From the NCBI RefSeq assembly GCF_029269745.1, contig NZ_JARJHT010000001.1, positions 682,001 to 746,000 of the forward strand: a DNA stretch of 64,000 nt. The letters run 5' to 3'. The DNA comes from Polluticoccus soli (GTDB taxonomy: Bacteria; Bacteroidota; Bacteroidia; Chitinophagales; Chitinophagaceae). Of the stretch, positions 18,501 to 26,639 are shown in pieces. A program made the translations under genes and the position numbers. Numbering within the stretch: position 1 is the stretch's first letter; the number at the start of each line of letters is the position of its first letter. The notes beneath the pieces were generated by a model. It was not told where the DNA came from, did not search any database, and saw only the letters and a list, made by a program, of their open reading frames with translations.

Positions 18501-19018
18501 ACCTGCCAGACACCGGATATTCTGCACCTCTTACAATGGTACGCTCTATAACACCAAATCCACCAATCATCTCGCTACTGCACAACATGCTGGTAACTAA
18601 CATCAACGGCTCGTTCGTGTGGTTTGGTCCTGGTGGACAGCTGACTGGTGGCGAAGACGGCAAATACCACCCGGGAGAACTTGGCCAGTACTATGCAGTA
18701 ACCAACAACAACGGCTGCTGGTCTAAACCATCTAACATACTGACCATAACACTGATGGACATCAACGACGTGAACATGCAGGCTGCCAACATCTACCCCA
18801 ACCCAACCACGGGTAAACTGACAGTTGACTGGGGTCGCCATGTGAATATGACCGTAGGCATCTACAGCACAGTAGGTCAGAAGTTGATGGAAGAAAAAGC
18901 CTCAAATGTTTCCAGCAAAGTGATCGACCTGGCTTCACTTGCCAGCGGCATGTACTTTGTAGTGGTAACTGATGAGAATGGAAGGTCTTCGACAACGAGG
19001 ATCACTTTACAGAGGTAG
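15527..19018 (+). CDS. Secreted M43-type zinc metalloprotease with T9SS sorting domain
   Basis: An 1163-residue exported protein. Signal peptide MIRKFTLLFLACVASVSLSKA; then a pappalysin-type (M43) metzincin domain with zinc site HELGHAFNLYH (240-250) and Met-turn NFMDYS (Met306); a GEVED domain (ARVGFTNENVRAWIDYNNNG ... GQAEDYEV); four to five Ig-like repeats each starting with a pattern such as GxNPxC (GVNPTC, GTNPGC, GGNPAC, GNNPGC) and containing QWxxN/EWLVNG; and a C-terminal type A T9SS sorting domain (IYPNPTTGKLTV ... LASGMYFVVV). It is probably released or surface-bound and acts on extracellular protein. It stands alone, divergent from secDF, and a strong terminator follows. Confidence 0.92.
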   Translation: MIRKFTLLFLACVASVSLSKAQPVCGFDKVHKERMQTNPEYAAAVNQFNVSAAAWLAQQQANPQALVTTFGGNKAWEIPVVVHVVHTGQAIGTQKNPSIATIQNFVNYLSQAFTASYSGHLLETNGGTRIPIVFKLAARTPNCGPTNGIERIDLSSNSAYNADGVGSPGLSDAAMKATVPGWPSTEYYNIWIVTEIDGKDGSSGVFTAGYAYFPQTTAFAVDGTVVLAASVNVGNSVITHELGHAFNLYHVFEGGTTTTCPPAPDDFVADTEPQRQSNFDCPSLQVPVPINPCTGVQYGNGPRNFMDYSNCKDRFTPGQRVRVWDALQNLTAIAGQPTTRSSLISSLGATPLGATVAAAFCNPTGNGTNSSQGLRAVTIVKQTTSQPDTLLMNAISGSVTEDGNLNYFDRTCQHRVELIGGTTYQFRARVGFTNENVRAWIDYNNNGSFTDPGELIYAPPAGNGQRPFGVGGFTVPTTAVSCIPLRMRVATMASPATPTACINLGNGQAEDYEVIIRGAGGGGGIVPGLVDVTLAPGIGNPSCDSTYMKLIAKPVGSTLPLWYQWFKKTPGAPPTVTAGPSVAPVNDTSSWTSTGAGGLYPDWTFRDKDTIWVRMAFPGNCGVDTTTDSFVIYRPDFVAPSVGIGIVGGVNPTCVDEVVTLGITSQSNTGGASFQWFRNGNPIPGANSATYNVLNQGNGDSYYLQVTLTPVNCNNFTTTLSTTPITINHTTKTPTASIALTVGTNPGCAGQVLTYTAGGTVLGTSPSYQWRVNSINVPGANASTFSSTFNNGDVVSVVITSSSLCAAIPTATATAPAIQQQLKTADITITQVSGGNPACSGHPVVFSATPVNSGPPAPQFQWLINNSPVIGANSPVFNTTSLLNGDVVKCVLISTDPCVVNTLDTSAPIQMNVTPSKVPKITFTITKGNNPGCLDSLVEFTATVTDAGTNPQIEWLVNGFPLNLNNPVYSTTNLLNNDVVIARIVPTDGDCYLPDTGYSAPLTMVRSITPNPPIISLLHNMLVTNINGSFVWFGPGGQLTGGEDGKYHPGELGQYYAVTNNNGCWSKPSNILTITLMDINDVNMQAANIYPNPTTGKLTVDWGRHVNMTVGIYSTVGQKLMEEKASNVSSKVIDLASLASGMYFVVVTDENGRSSTTRITLQR

Positions 19019-19045
19019 TAGTTGATATAACAGATAACAAAAGAG

Positions 19046-19069
19046 AAAGGCCGCTTTTTAGCGGCCTTT
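19046..19069. terminator. Bidirectional terminator between protease and murF-alr
   Basis: AAAGGCCGC (19046-19054) pairs with GCGGCCTTT (19061-19069), with T after it on plus and on minus. It serves the convergent genes on both sides. Confidence 0.85.
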
Positions 19070-19099
19070 TCATTTTATGCTTATAATATCAGTTACAAA

Positions 19100-21619
19100 C
19101 TATATCTCATTTTCATACACACGCTTCACGCGCTGAGATACACCTGTCATCAATTCGTATGGGATGGTGCCAGCCCACTCCGCCAGCTGAGTGATAGGCA
19201 GTTCCGGACTGAAAACGATCACTTCATCGCCTTCGCGTGCTTCGGGAATGTGGGTAATATCCACCATGCACATATCCATACACACTACCCCAATAACTTT
19301 AGCGGGCTTACCATGTATCAGTACATGCGCTTTGCTATTGCCCAGCGAACGAGGATAGCCATCCGCATAGCCAATACTGATCGTTGCCGTACGCATTTCA
19401 CTCGTTGCTACAGCTTTTCGTCCGTAGCCTACAGTATCTCCTACTGGAATATCCTTTATTTGCGCAATGATGGTTTTTAAGGTGCTTACCTGCCGCAATT
19501 GCTTCTGCATCGTTTTGCTGCTTTCGACGCCATACAAACCCAACCCTAATCTAACCATATCGTAATGCAATGCCGGGTGACGAACAATGCCTGATGAGTT
19601 GCACAAATGCAGCATTGGCTTATAAGGTAAATGATCCGTTATCTGTTTTGACATCTGATCGAAAGCTGCTGCCTGCCCTGCAGTGAATGCATCTTCAGCC
19701 GGGTCTTCGCTGGCTGCCAGGTGACTGAATATACTGGCTACTTTTACATAAGGATTCAGCTCCAGTTCTTTCACCAGCGGCTCTATGTCGTGCGCCATAA
19801 AACCAAGGCGGTGCATCCCTGTGTCCAACTTAATATGCACAGGATAACCCTGCACCTGCAGCGTTTGCGCCATAGCGGTAAAAGCCCTGAGAGATTGCGT
19901 GCTGAATATCTCTGGCTCCAGCTTCCAGGCTATCATTCGGTCGAATGAAGTTGCATCGGGACTCATGACCATGATGGGCATGGTAATACCAGCTTTACGC
20001 AAGCTGACGCCTTCATCGGTATAGGCAACCGACAAATAGTCGACACCGGAATATTGCAACAGGTTAGCTATCTCATAGCTACCGCTACCATACGAAAAGG
20101 CTTTCACCATAGCCATTGTCTTCACACCCGGTTTCAGTTTTGAGCGAAAAACGTTGAGATTATGGGTAAGCGATGAAAGGTTGATCGATAACACCGTCTG
20201 ATGCACTTTCTGCTCGAGCAGCGTTGCTATTTTTTCGAAAGTAAATACCCGTGCTCCTTTCAGCAATATCGCTTCGCTGTCGAAAGTTATCAGGTGAAAT
20301 TTCTTCAGAAAGTCATCTGTAGACTTAAAGAATACACTGCGTAGTTTTTTGTTCTTTTTGAACGACAACCGGTTCTTATAAAGCGAAGGACCAATGCCTA
20401 TAAAGCGCTGGATATTTCGTCTGCTGATGTGTTCTGCCACCTCTTCGTACAGGTCTGCATCGGCTCGGGCAATTTGCAGCATGTCCGAAAGAATGACAGT
20501 ATGCTGCCTGTGCTGCTTCTGTTGCTCCAGGTAATCAAGCGCTATCAATAACGAGGTAAGGTCTGAATTGTAAGAGTCGTTGATGATGGTGCTATCGTTA
20601 ATACCCTGTCGCAACTCGAGGCGCATAGACACGGGGTGCAACGCCATCATACGCGTAGAGATAACGTCGTGCGGTATGCCCATGAGCAGCATCACACACC
20701 AGCAATGTATGGCGTTTTCTATTGAAGCCGGGTCTGTAAACGGGATGGTGATCGTAAGCTGCTCATCTTTCCATAAGGCTTCTATGTTTGCCTTGTTACC
20801 ATCTTTAACGATATGCTTTATTTGCAGGTCTGCCTCCACTTTTTGCGACCATGTGAACAACGAGAGATGGTTTCCTCCCGCCCCTTTTAACTGGTGCATG
20901 AATTGCACTACGCATTCATTTAGCTCGGGGTAATCTTTACAATATACCAGCTGGCTCGCATAGCGAAACAGCATCAGCTTTTCATTGATCTTTTGCCTGG
21001 TGTTGAGAAAACCTTCGCTATGCGCTTCGCCAATATTGGTGAACACACCGATATCTGGCCGGATAATGCCACCAAGGTGTTCCATTTCACCGGGCTGAGA
21101 AATACCTGCCTCAAATATTGCCAGCTTATGCTGCGGTTTCATCAGCCACACGGAGAGCGGCACCCCTATCTGTGAATTATAGCTTTTAGGGCTGCGTACA
21201 GTATTATAGCTTTCGTTGAGCAGCTGGTAGAGCCACTCCTTTACGATCGTTTTTCCGTTGCTACCTGTAATACCAATAACCGGTATCTTGAACTGCTTGC
21301 GGCGCGCACCTACCAACTGTTGTAGCGCGACAAGCGTATCTTTTACAAGGATAAAATTAGCATCCGGGAATGGTGCTGTATCCAGCTCCACACTCACCAG
21401 GAAGTTCCTGACACCTTTCTCGTATGCGTCTTTGATGAAGCTGTGCCCATCACGGCGTGAGCTTTTTAAAGCAATAAAGAGTGCTTGTGAGGGTTGAGCA
21501 ATCTTCCTGGTATCTATAACTAATTCTTCAATGGCCTTATCAGCGTTGTGCTGTAGCCATGTACCATTACTCCACTTCAAGATCTGTCCTGTATCCGTTC
21601 TTTGTTCTACTGTAACCAT
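19100..21619 (-). CDS. Bifunctional MurF / alanine racemase
   Basis: An 839-residue fusion of two peptidoglycan precursor enzymes: UDP-MurNAc-tripeptide:D-Ala-D-Ala ligase (MurF) and alanine racemase (Alr). The MurF half has the Mur ligase N domain, ATP loop GITGSNGKT (116-124), and NDSYNSDLTSL in the C-terminal part. The Alr half has the PLP lysine Lys506 in AMVKAFSYGSG, barrel motif KLDTGMHRLGF, and the second catalytic tyrosine (Tyr732, VGYGRKAV) before ISIGYADGYPRSLG. The usual KANAYGHG is KAFSYGSG here, but both catalytic residues remain. This fusion is common in Bacteroidota. Cytoplasmic. Start ATG 21619. Confidence 0.96.
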   Translation of the reverse strand: MVTVEQRTDTGQILKWSNGTWLQHNADKAIEELVIDTRKIAQPSQALFIALKSSRRDGHSFIKDAYEKGVRNFLVSVELDTAPFPDANFILVKDTLVALQQLVGARRKQFKIPVIGITGSNGKTIVKEWLYQLLNESYNTVRSPKSYNSQIGVPLSVWLMKPQHKLAIFEAGISQPGEMEHLGGIIRPDIGVFTNIGEAHSEGFLNTRQKINEKLMLFRYASQLVYCKDYPELNECVVQFMHQLKGAGGNHLSLFTWSQKVEADLQIKHIVKDGNKANIEALWKDEQLTITIPFTDPASIENAIHCWCVMLLMGIPHDVISTRMMALHPVSMRLELRQGINDSTIINDSYNSDLTSLLIALDYLEQQKQHRQHTVILSDMLQIARADADLYEEVAEHISRRNIQRFIGIGPSLYKNRLSFKKNKKLRSVFFKSTDDFLKKFHLITFDSEAILLKGARVFTFEKIATLLEQKVHQTVLSINLSSLTHNLNVFRSKLKPGVKTMAMVKAFSYGSGSYEIANLLQYSGVDYLSVAYTDEGVSLRKAGITMPIMVMSPDATSFDRMIAWKLEPEIFSTQSLRAFTAMAQTLQVQGYPVHIKLDTGMHRLGFMAHDIEPLVKELELNPYVKVASIFSHLAASEDPAEDAFTAGQAAAFDQMSKQITDHLPYKPMLHLCNSSGIVRHPALHYDMVRLGLGLYGVESSKTMQKQLRQVSTLKTIIAQIKDIPVGDTVGYGRKAVATSEMRTATISIGYADGYPRSLGNSKAHVLIHGKPAKVIGVVCMDMCMVDITHIPEAREGDEVIVFSPELPITQLAEWAGTIPYELMTGVSQRVKRVYENEI

Positions 21620-21749
21620 TACTGTAATAAAAGTTGAAATTAGCGCACAACCGGCATCGTATGTTTACCGGCCGTAAAAAATTGAGCCGCAGGTCAGCAA
21701 AGAGTTTCTATATCGAAAAAATAAATATCTTTTTTTCTTAATCGCTGTC

Positions 21750-21779
21750 TTTGCGTTTTAAAATTAATCTCTAATTTCG
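21750..21779 (+). promoter_or_regulatory. Promoter of candidate structured RNA
   Basis: TTTG (21750-21753), an 18-base spacer, then TAATTTCG (21772-21779), one base off TAnnTTTG. The expected start is at about 21783-21787, directly at the first RNA hairpin. Confidence 0.5.
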
Positions 21780-21782
21780 CAT

Positions 21783-22040
21783 CTCTCTCTAACAGAGGGA
21801 GAAACGTTGAAAGGTGTGGATCTGATCTGCCGATTTCAATAGAAGTTCTGCAACATAAGCGGCATTTAGTTGCCAAAATATATTTAGCGTTTCGCTATTA
21901 TCCTGATCTCAAACAACGGCCTAAAAAAATCATCAGAAGGATAAGGATGTTTCGCTTGCGATAAAGCGCAGGTGTAGTGTCTGATGAAGGGTGCATGGCC
22001 GTACCTTGAGATCTATGCTATTACCTGCGCCCCTTTTTTT
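21783..22040 (+). ncRNA. Candidate structured non-coding RNA or leader
   Basis: A 5' hairpin (21783-21801), small hairpins GGCA/TGCC (21861-21874) and TAGCG-TTT-CGCTA (21885-21897), then a long nested structure: GATCTCAA (21905-21912) with TTGAGATC (22006-22013), ACGGCC (21916-21921) with GGCCGT (21997-22002), TCATCAG (21930-21936) with CTGATGA (21981-21987), and CGCTT/AAGCG (21953-21957 and 21964-21968). A competing stem joins GCGCAGGT (21966-21973) to ACCTGCGC (22023-22030), followed by CCCTTTTTTT, an intrinsic terminator. The nested and terminator forms exclude each other. No coding frame fits. It could be a 6S-like regulatory RNA, another small RNA, or a termination-controlled leader of the gene at 22242. 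I do not recognise a known riboswitch core. Confidence 0.5.
22023..22040 (+). terminator. 3' arm and T tract of the RNA terminator
   Basis: ACCTGCGC pairs with GCGCAGGT at 21966-21973 (extendable to about 12 bp with one bulge) and is followed by seven T. Confidence 0.55.
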
Positions 22041-22241
22041 CCTCGCATTGTATTTTACCCGCATATTGTGTCCCGTTGCTACTTTCATGGAAGATATTGG
22101 CATTTATTTCATTATAAATAATTGGCAATAAAATAGGCCCGACAGCTCAACTATTTTATCCACACCAACTCAGCTGTTTTTATTATTTCTTAGATTGCAT
22201 GTGTTGATACCTCCTGCCTTGGAGGCGAAATTTTACCGGAT

Positions 22242-22571
22242 ATGAGAGAACAATCGCTAACCTATGCGGAAGCAAAAGCCCTTTGCGCCAACTACCAACA
22301 CCTGGTAGGCCATGCCCTCACCACTGAGCCTACTGATTTCAGCATTATTGAGTGTGTAACCATTGCGCCATGCGATGACGTAAACAAATGGATAGTCGCA
22401 CATCACTTTATGGAAAGCGGATACCCGAATGCGAATTCGGATGTAAACCATCACCCATTTTACGATGTGATCCTGCTGGCACGCTATAGGTCAGACAATA
22501 GTATCCTATACATTGACCTGGACAGTTACCTGCAGCAGAAATCCAACCTGGACATGACGATCGAAGCCTAG
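22242..22571 (+). CDS. Hypothetical protein, 109 residues
   Basis: A soluble acidic protein with no signal peptide or membrane helix; I recognise no family. It contains SLTYAEAKALCANYQHLVGH near the start, a central DVNKWIVAHHFMESGYP segment, and a C-terminal SYLQQKSNLD helix. About 200 bases upstream lies the structured RNA locus, and a small CCTCC/GGAGG hairpin (22210-22225) sits 16 bases before the ATG, where it could mask a ribosome-binding sequence. It is convergent with the DUF4340 gene, 6 bases apart. Confidence 0.72.
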   Translation: MREQSLTYAEAKALCANYQHLVGHALTTEPTDFSIIECVTIAPCDDVNKWIVAHHFMESGYPNANSDVNHHPFYDVILLARYRSDNSILYIDLDSYLQQKSNLDMTIEA

Positions 22572-22577
22572 CGAAAA

Positions 22578-23654
22578 CTAGTGTACTGGAATTTTCACAG
22601 AGCCACCGGGTAGTGTATCTGCAGCTGTAGCGGGTTGCTGATCGGCCATGTAAAATTCAAACGACCTTCTGAACATCTTATCGAAGGTGGCACGCTGGAT
22701 AATGGCAGTGTCTTTCTGATTGTTGAAAACAGCATAGAACCTGTCTGCATCAAAGCCCTCAGGGATATCCGGATCCTGCACATCCAGGTTCTTGCTTCGT
22801 TTGCCAAGTGGTTTCCAGTAAATATCTACCAGCTGTTTTTTACCATCTTTTGTAACCAGTTCCACCGTGCACCTTTTTTTCGCCGCTGCGATCATAGTAT
22901 CAAGCCCGGGAAGACCATTCAGATATCCTTCGAGATTGATGTTCTGGAAATAACCTGCATACACTGTTGCCCTACGCTCATTAAATGTTCCTGTTTGAGC
23001 CAGCGCCGGGTCGATCTTCACCTCAAATTTTTCCTTACCAACACTATTCAGTACGAAGCTATTCAATGGCTCAGAAGGATAGGTGACTGAGACAGATTGG
23101 ATATTTTCAGGCGCGGCGTTAAATACTGTACGATCTCTCCAGTCGGCTACTTTCGTGCTATAGCGTGGACTCAAGTATCCTTCAAAGCCGGGTATCTGTA
23201 CCACGTAAGGTTTCGAAGCGCCTTCCATCAGCATATAGCTACCTGCATTCTCTCCTACCTGGCCACCTACGTAAAACACCTGCATAGGATCTCCCTTTTT
23301 GTTGTACAACTCAACTTTGATCGCTTTAGCTGCCATGTTTTTGATCACCGAGTTGTGCATATTCTCAGGCACAGGGTACATTGCTTCCTGGGTAGCCATT
23401 GTTTTCATCAACACACCAAGAGATGAGGGTAACACAGGATACTTATTGTCCAGCATCCATCCCTGTTCCTTCCGCTCCAATGTTACCGCGTTGCCCATTT
23501 TATCGGCCAGGTAAATGCGATAGACAGCATTTGTGTCCTTAACAGTAAAATCTGCTTCGTTGACACCGAACACATTTTTATCGCTAAAAAGGAAATACCA
23601 AACACCCGCACCAAGTACAGCCAACAGCACTATATAGACAATGTTTTTTTTCAT
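22578..23654 (-). CDS. DUF4340 domain-containing protein
   Basis: A 358-residue protein with an N-terminal signal anchor (IVYIVLLAVLGAGVWYFLF) and a beta-rich extracytoplasmic body typical of DUF4340, with WMLDNKYPV, VELYNKKGDPMQVFYVGG and a central ADWRDRTVFN block. Family members sit beside GldG-like ABC components, and here it directly follows gldG by 16 bases, so it is the third gene of the gldF-gldG-DUF4340 operon. The function is unknown; association with the Gld ABC transporter at the membrane is inferred from context. Confidence 0.9.
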   Translation of the reverse strand: MKKNIVYIVLLAVLGAGVWYFLFSDKNVFGVNEADFTVKDTNAVYRIYLADKMGNAVTLERKEQGWMLDNKYPVLPSSLGVLMKTMATQEAMYPVPENMHNSVIKNMAAKAIKVELYNKKGDPMQVFYVGGQVGENAGSYMLMEGASKPYVVQIPGFEGYLSPRYSTKVADWRDRTVFNAAPENIQSVSVTYPSEPLNSFVLNSVGKEKFEVKIDPALAQTGTFNERRATVYAGYFQNINLEGYLNGLPGLDTMIAAAKKRCTVELVTKDGKKQLVDIYWKPLGKRSKNLDVQDPDIPEGFDADRFYAVFNNQKDTAIIQRATFDKMFRRSFEFYMADQQPATAADTLPGGSVKIPVH

Positions 23655-23670
23655 TCTCCCTGTTTATTTC

Positions 23671-25422
23671 TTAAGCTTTCTTTTCATAACGACGCTTCCT
23701 GAAGAACAGGTAGGCCGACGCAAATATCAATACAAGTGCAATAGGCAATCCAATGTTAAGGGCCTGCCACGTATTCTTTTCATCCCGTACACGACCACCA
23801 TCCAACAGACGCAGACGTGTGTCTTTCGAACGTGCCTCCAGCAGACCAGCATTGTCGGTGAGGTATTCGAGACAGTTCAGTATAAATGCCTTGTTTGAGT
23901 AAAGACTCTTAGTGAATCTCCAGTATCCCATTTCCATAGGGCCCATCGATTCTGTAAAATCATTCAGCAACATATCACCATCAGCGATCACGATCATCTT
24001 GCTTGCGCTGTCTGCTTCCGGTTTGAACGGACGCTTGATCGAATCACGAAGTATCTGCAGGAATTGGGGTGTAAGCTGGTTTTGGAAAACAGATTTGAAT
24101 TTACCCTCCAGCAACACAGCTACCGGCTGAGATGGCTGTTTGAACATTTCGGGACGTGGGGCGAATTGCACCATGGCAAGACTCACGCGTGCCGGAGCCT
24201 GCGATACCCTGCTATATTTTGACGATGTCAACAGTATAGTCTTTTTGATCTCCGGGTTAGCGATAGTATCTATTGTGCTAACAAAGCGGCCAAATACTTC
24301 GCCCATGTTGTTGACGATAGGATGCCTTGACTCGGGGGTAAATAATGGGAAATATATCCACGGGCGTAACTCGATCTGCGGATTGTTATTTACGACACCA
24401 ACGGTAACTGGTATCTCCAGGCATTGCATGTCTTCAACCAGGGTTGGATTTACGCGCACACCGTATTTAAACAGCTGATCGTCCAGGTTCAGGCCATAGT
24501 CCATAGCCAGGAACTCAGGAGATTTCACATCACCTCCTTTATGGAACTGCATGCTGTCCATTGTAGCATTGAGCGACTCAACAGCCCACAGCACACGCCC
24601 CCCATTCATTACATACTGGTCGATCTTAAACTTATCCCTGTCGTCGATACGCTGTGTGGGTTTGTTGATGATAACGGCTTTATAAACAGGTGAGATGTAC
24701 AAGCTGTTGACGAGGTCAATAGTATCTACTGTATAAATACCGGCAAGTGTTGTCAGCAGATCGTAAGTGTGAGCACCCAGCGCTTCGCCATGCCCCATGA
24801 TATATGCGATCTCAGGTTTGGCAGGCGATGATAATTTATTAATGGCACCGGCAAACTTGTACTCAAGCATAGACTCTGAATAGTTCAGTATCTCGAGCGG
24901 AGTGAGGCCGATCTTATTATCGAGCAAACGCACCGCCATTTCGCGGTTGTTGTATTGTACCAGCGCATACGGGAAGATCACTTTTTGCGAACTGCCGTCT
25001 TCAGCGTCTTTCACGTTCAGCTCTACAGGCATTATCCCTTTAGTCACAAGCTGCTGGTATATCGCTTTCTTTTCCATTTCAGACTTACCTTCAAAAGGAT
25101 CGATAAAACGGAAGACGATCTTAGAGCCAGCATATTCTCGGAAGGATTGCAGGCGCTCGCGTGTTGCTTCGCTCAGGCGCTGAAAGCCTGCGGGGAAATT
25201 ACCCTTCAGGTAAACGTTCACCACTGCTACATCGTCCATATTGCGCAGCAGGTTTTTGGTAGCAGTCGAAAGCGTAAAGCGTTTCTCACGCGTCAGGTCG
25301 AGCCCATAGTGAAACCTTGCCGCCAGCATGTTGATGCAAACTAGTATAGCTACCAGTATCAGCAGGCGGAAAGCAGCCTGCCTTTGCTGACTTTTTCTTT
25401 TAGGTTGTGTGTTAGTTGCCAT
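23671..25422 (-). CDS. gldG: Gliding motility ABC transporter component GldG
   Basis: A 583-residue membrane protein of the GldG family, the auxiliary subunit of the GldA-GldF-GldG ABC transporter needed for gliding in some Flavobacteria. It has an N-terminal transmembrane helix (AAFRLLILVAILVCINML), the GldG-type domain starting FHYGLDLTREKRFTLS, a Rossmann-like centre with AYIMGHGEALG and INKPTQRIDDRDKFKIDQY, a second domain, and a C-terminal helix (NIGLPIALVLIFASAYLFF). It lies 9 bases after gldF. GldA, the ATPase, is not in the window. Confidence 0.93.
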   Translation of the reverse strand: MATNTQPKRKSQQRQAAFRLLILVAILVCINMLAARFHYGLDLTREKRFTLSTATKNLLRNMDDVAVVNVYLKGNFPAGFQRLSEATRERLQSFREYAGSKIVFRFIDPFEGKSEMEKKAIYQQLVTKGIMPVELNVKDAEDGSSQKVIFPYALVQYNNREMAVRLLDNKIGLTPLEILNYSESMLEYKFAGAINKLSSPAKPEIAYIMGHGEALGAHTYDLLTTLAGIYTVDTIDLVNSLYISPVYKAVIINKPTQRIDDRDKFKIDQYVMNGGRVLWAVESLNATMDSMQFHKGGDVKSPEFLAMDYGLNLDDQLFKYGVRVNPTLVEDMQCLEIPVTVGVVNNNPQIELRPWIYFPLFTPESRHPIVNNMGEVFGRFVSTIDTIANPEIKKTILLTSSKYSRVSQAPARVSLAMVQFAPRPEMFKQPSQPVAVLLEGKFKSVFQNQLTPQFLQILRDSIKRPFKPEADSASKMIVIADGDMLLNDFTESMGPMEMGYWRFTKSLYSNKAFILNCLEYLTDNAGLLEARSKDTRLRLLDGGRVRDEKNTWQALNIGLPIALVLIFASAYLFFRKRRYEKKA

Positions 25423-25431
25423 GAATAACTA

Positions 25432-26181
25432 TCAATCTTGCGTTGCCGTATCCCATGTACGGCGGTTCAGTGACAGGCGGGTAAGTGAAACAAACAATAC
25501 GATAACCGACAAAAAGTAAATGACATCCCTGCTGTCGATCAAACCGCGGCTGATAGAGCCATAATGGAATGACATACCGATCATGCTCAGGTAATAGTCG
25601 ATGCCTTCAGCAAACGAGGGTATTTTACTCAGCGACTCAAAACCGTTGTATAACAGGTAGCAGGCAAAAAGACCGATAAGGAAACCTACGATCTGGTTGT
25701 TGGTGATCGATGAGCAAAAAACGCCGATCGCGGTAAACCCACCAGCAAGGAACAGGAGACCTATGTAAGAGCCTATGATGCTACCAGTGTCGAGGTTGTT
25801 CTCGATCAGCGACAGGTTATCTACTGTGTACACGTAAACCAGTGTAGGAATTAATGCGAATACCACCAGTGCCAGCGATGCAAAGTACTTGCCCAGGATG
25901 ATGTCCATATCGCTCAGCGGTTTGGTTGACAGCCACTCGATAGTACCGCTGCGAAACTCATCTGCGAACGAGCGCATCGTAACGGCCGGGATGAGCAGCA
26001 TCAGGAACCATGGCGCCAGTTCAAAAAAACGGTCGAGGTTGGCATACCCATAATCCAATATGCTTGAATCGGGTATCACCCATAGAAATAAGCCGCAGGC
26101 TACCAGGAAAACCAGTACCGCCACATAGCCAACTATTGAACTGAAAAAAGAATTGATCTCTTTGATGAAAACACTGCGCAT
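25432..26181 (-). CDS. gldF: Gliding motility ABC transporter permease GldF
   Basis: A 249-residue permease with six hydrophobic helices, for example SSIVGYVAVLVFLVACGLFLW and FAPWFLML-type segments. The N-terminal FIKEINSFF and the conserved RSFADEFRSGTIEWLSTKPLSD loop are typical of GldF and NosY-like ABC-2 permeases. First gene of the operon with gldG and DUF4340. A -7 element and a dyad lie upstream. The transported substrate is unknown. Confidence 0.93.
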   Translation of the reverse strand: MRSVFIKEINSFFSSIVGYVAVLVFLVACGLFLWVIPDSSILDYGYANLDRFFELAPWFLMLLIPAVTMRSFADEFRSGTIEWLSTKPLSDMDIILGKYFASLALVVFALIPTLVYVYTVDNLSLIENNLDTGSIIGSYIGLLFLAGGFTAIGVFCSSITNNQIVGFLIGLFACYLLYNGFESLSKIPSFAEGIDYYLSMIGMSFHYGSISRGLIDSRDVIYFLSVIVLFVSLTRLSLNRRTWDTATQD

Positions 26182-26209
26182 TATTTGCCGTTTCCTGTTT
26201 TAAGGTGGG

Positions 26210-26217
26210 CAAATATA
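26210..26217 (-). promoter_or_regulatory. -7 element of gldF operon promoter
   Basis: The minus strand reads TATATTTG (fits TAnnTTTG), about 29 bases before the gldF ATG. Confidence 0.5.
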
Positions 26218-26222
26218 GCAAA

Positions 26223-26244
26223 ATGACAGCGGTTTACCTGTCAT
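26223..26244. promoter_or_regulatory. Dyad upstream of gldF -7 element
   Basis: ATGACAG, 8 bases, CTGTCAT is a perfect 7-bp inverted repeat placed in the -15 to -35 zone of the gldF promoter, where a regulator could bind. Confidence 0.35.
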
Positions 26245-26279
26245 GATAATGTGTTAAACCTTTGAGGATAAGAAGTTGC

Positions 26280-26465
26280 CTAATGCTCTTCTTTATTGAT
26301 CTTGAGGAGAACTGCGGCGCCACATGTCAGGGCGCAAAGCATAGGCGCTATTTCCACCCCTCTTATCCAGCGTATTACCAGGCCTACCGCGGCGCCAATA
26401 GCCATGTTTACCAGCAGGCGGCGGATATGATTGATATTTCGTTTCTGTGATATGCTTCGCAACAT
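26280..26465 (-). CDS. Possible small membrane protein, 61 residues
   Basis: ATG start at 26465, a basic N-terminus (QKRNINHIRR), then two hydrophobic stretches (LLVNMAIGAAVGLVIRWI and IAPMLCALTCGAAVLLKI) and a charged end. The composition and positive-inside pattern look like a genuine two-helix membrane peptide. No family is recognised. It precedes gldF by about 98 bases on the same strand but has the gldF promoter between, so it is probably a separate unit. Confidence 0.4.
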   Translation of the reverse strand: MLRSISQKRNINHIRRLLVNMAIGAAVGLVIRWIRGVEIAPMLCALTCGAAVLLKINKEEH

Positions 26466-26600
26466 AAGGATATAGCTGAGCAGTCAAACAATGGGATACT
26501 TGAAAAAAGTACCTATCTAAGATAACAATATTCGGAAATAAAATCAATTCAGCTTTTTCAGTTTCCGGAATTTCACAGAAAAATATTTTGGTTTAAATTA

Positions 26601-26612
26601 TAAACTAGTTTA
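26601..26612. promoter_or_regulatory. Perfect palindrome, possible operator
   Basis: TAAACTAGTTTA is a perfect 12-base palindrome 28 bases before the ATG of the membrane protein/regulator pair, inside very AT-rich DNA that continues with related half-sites (TTTATAAACATTTAAA). A likely autoregulatory site for the winged-helix protein downstream. Confidence 0.45.
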
Positions 26613-26639
26613 CATTTACATTTATAAACATTTAAATCT

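Noticed and set aside
21694-21876. 60-codon minus-strand frame in the RNA locus
   Set aside because: It crosses the RNA promoter and 5' hairpins and has a cysteine/arginine-rich, motif-free sequence.
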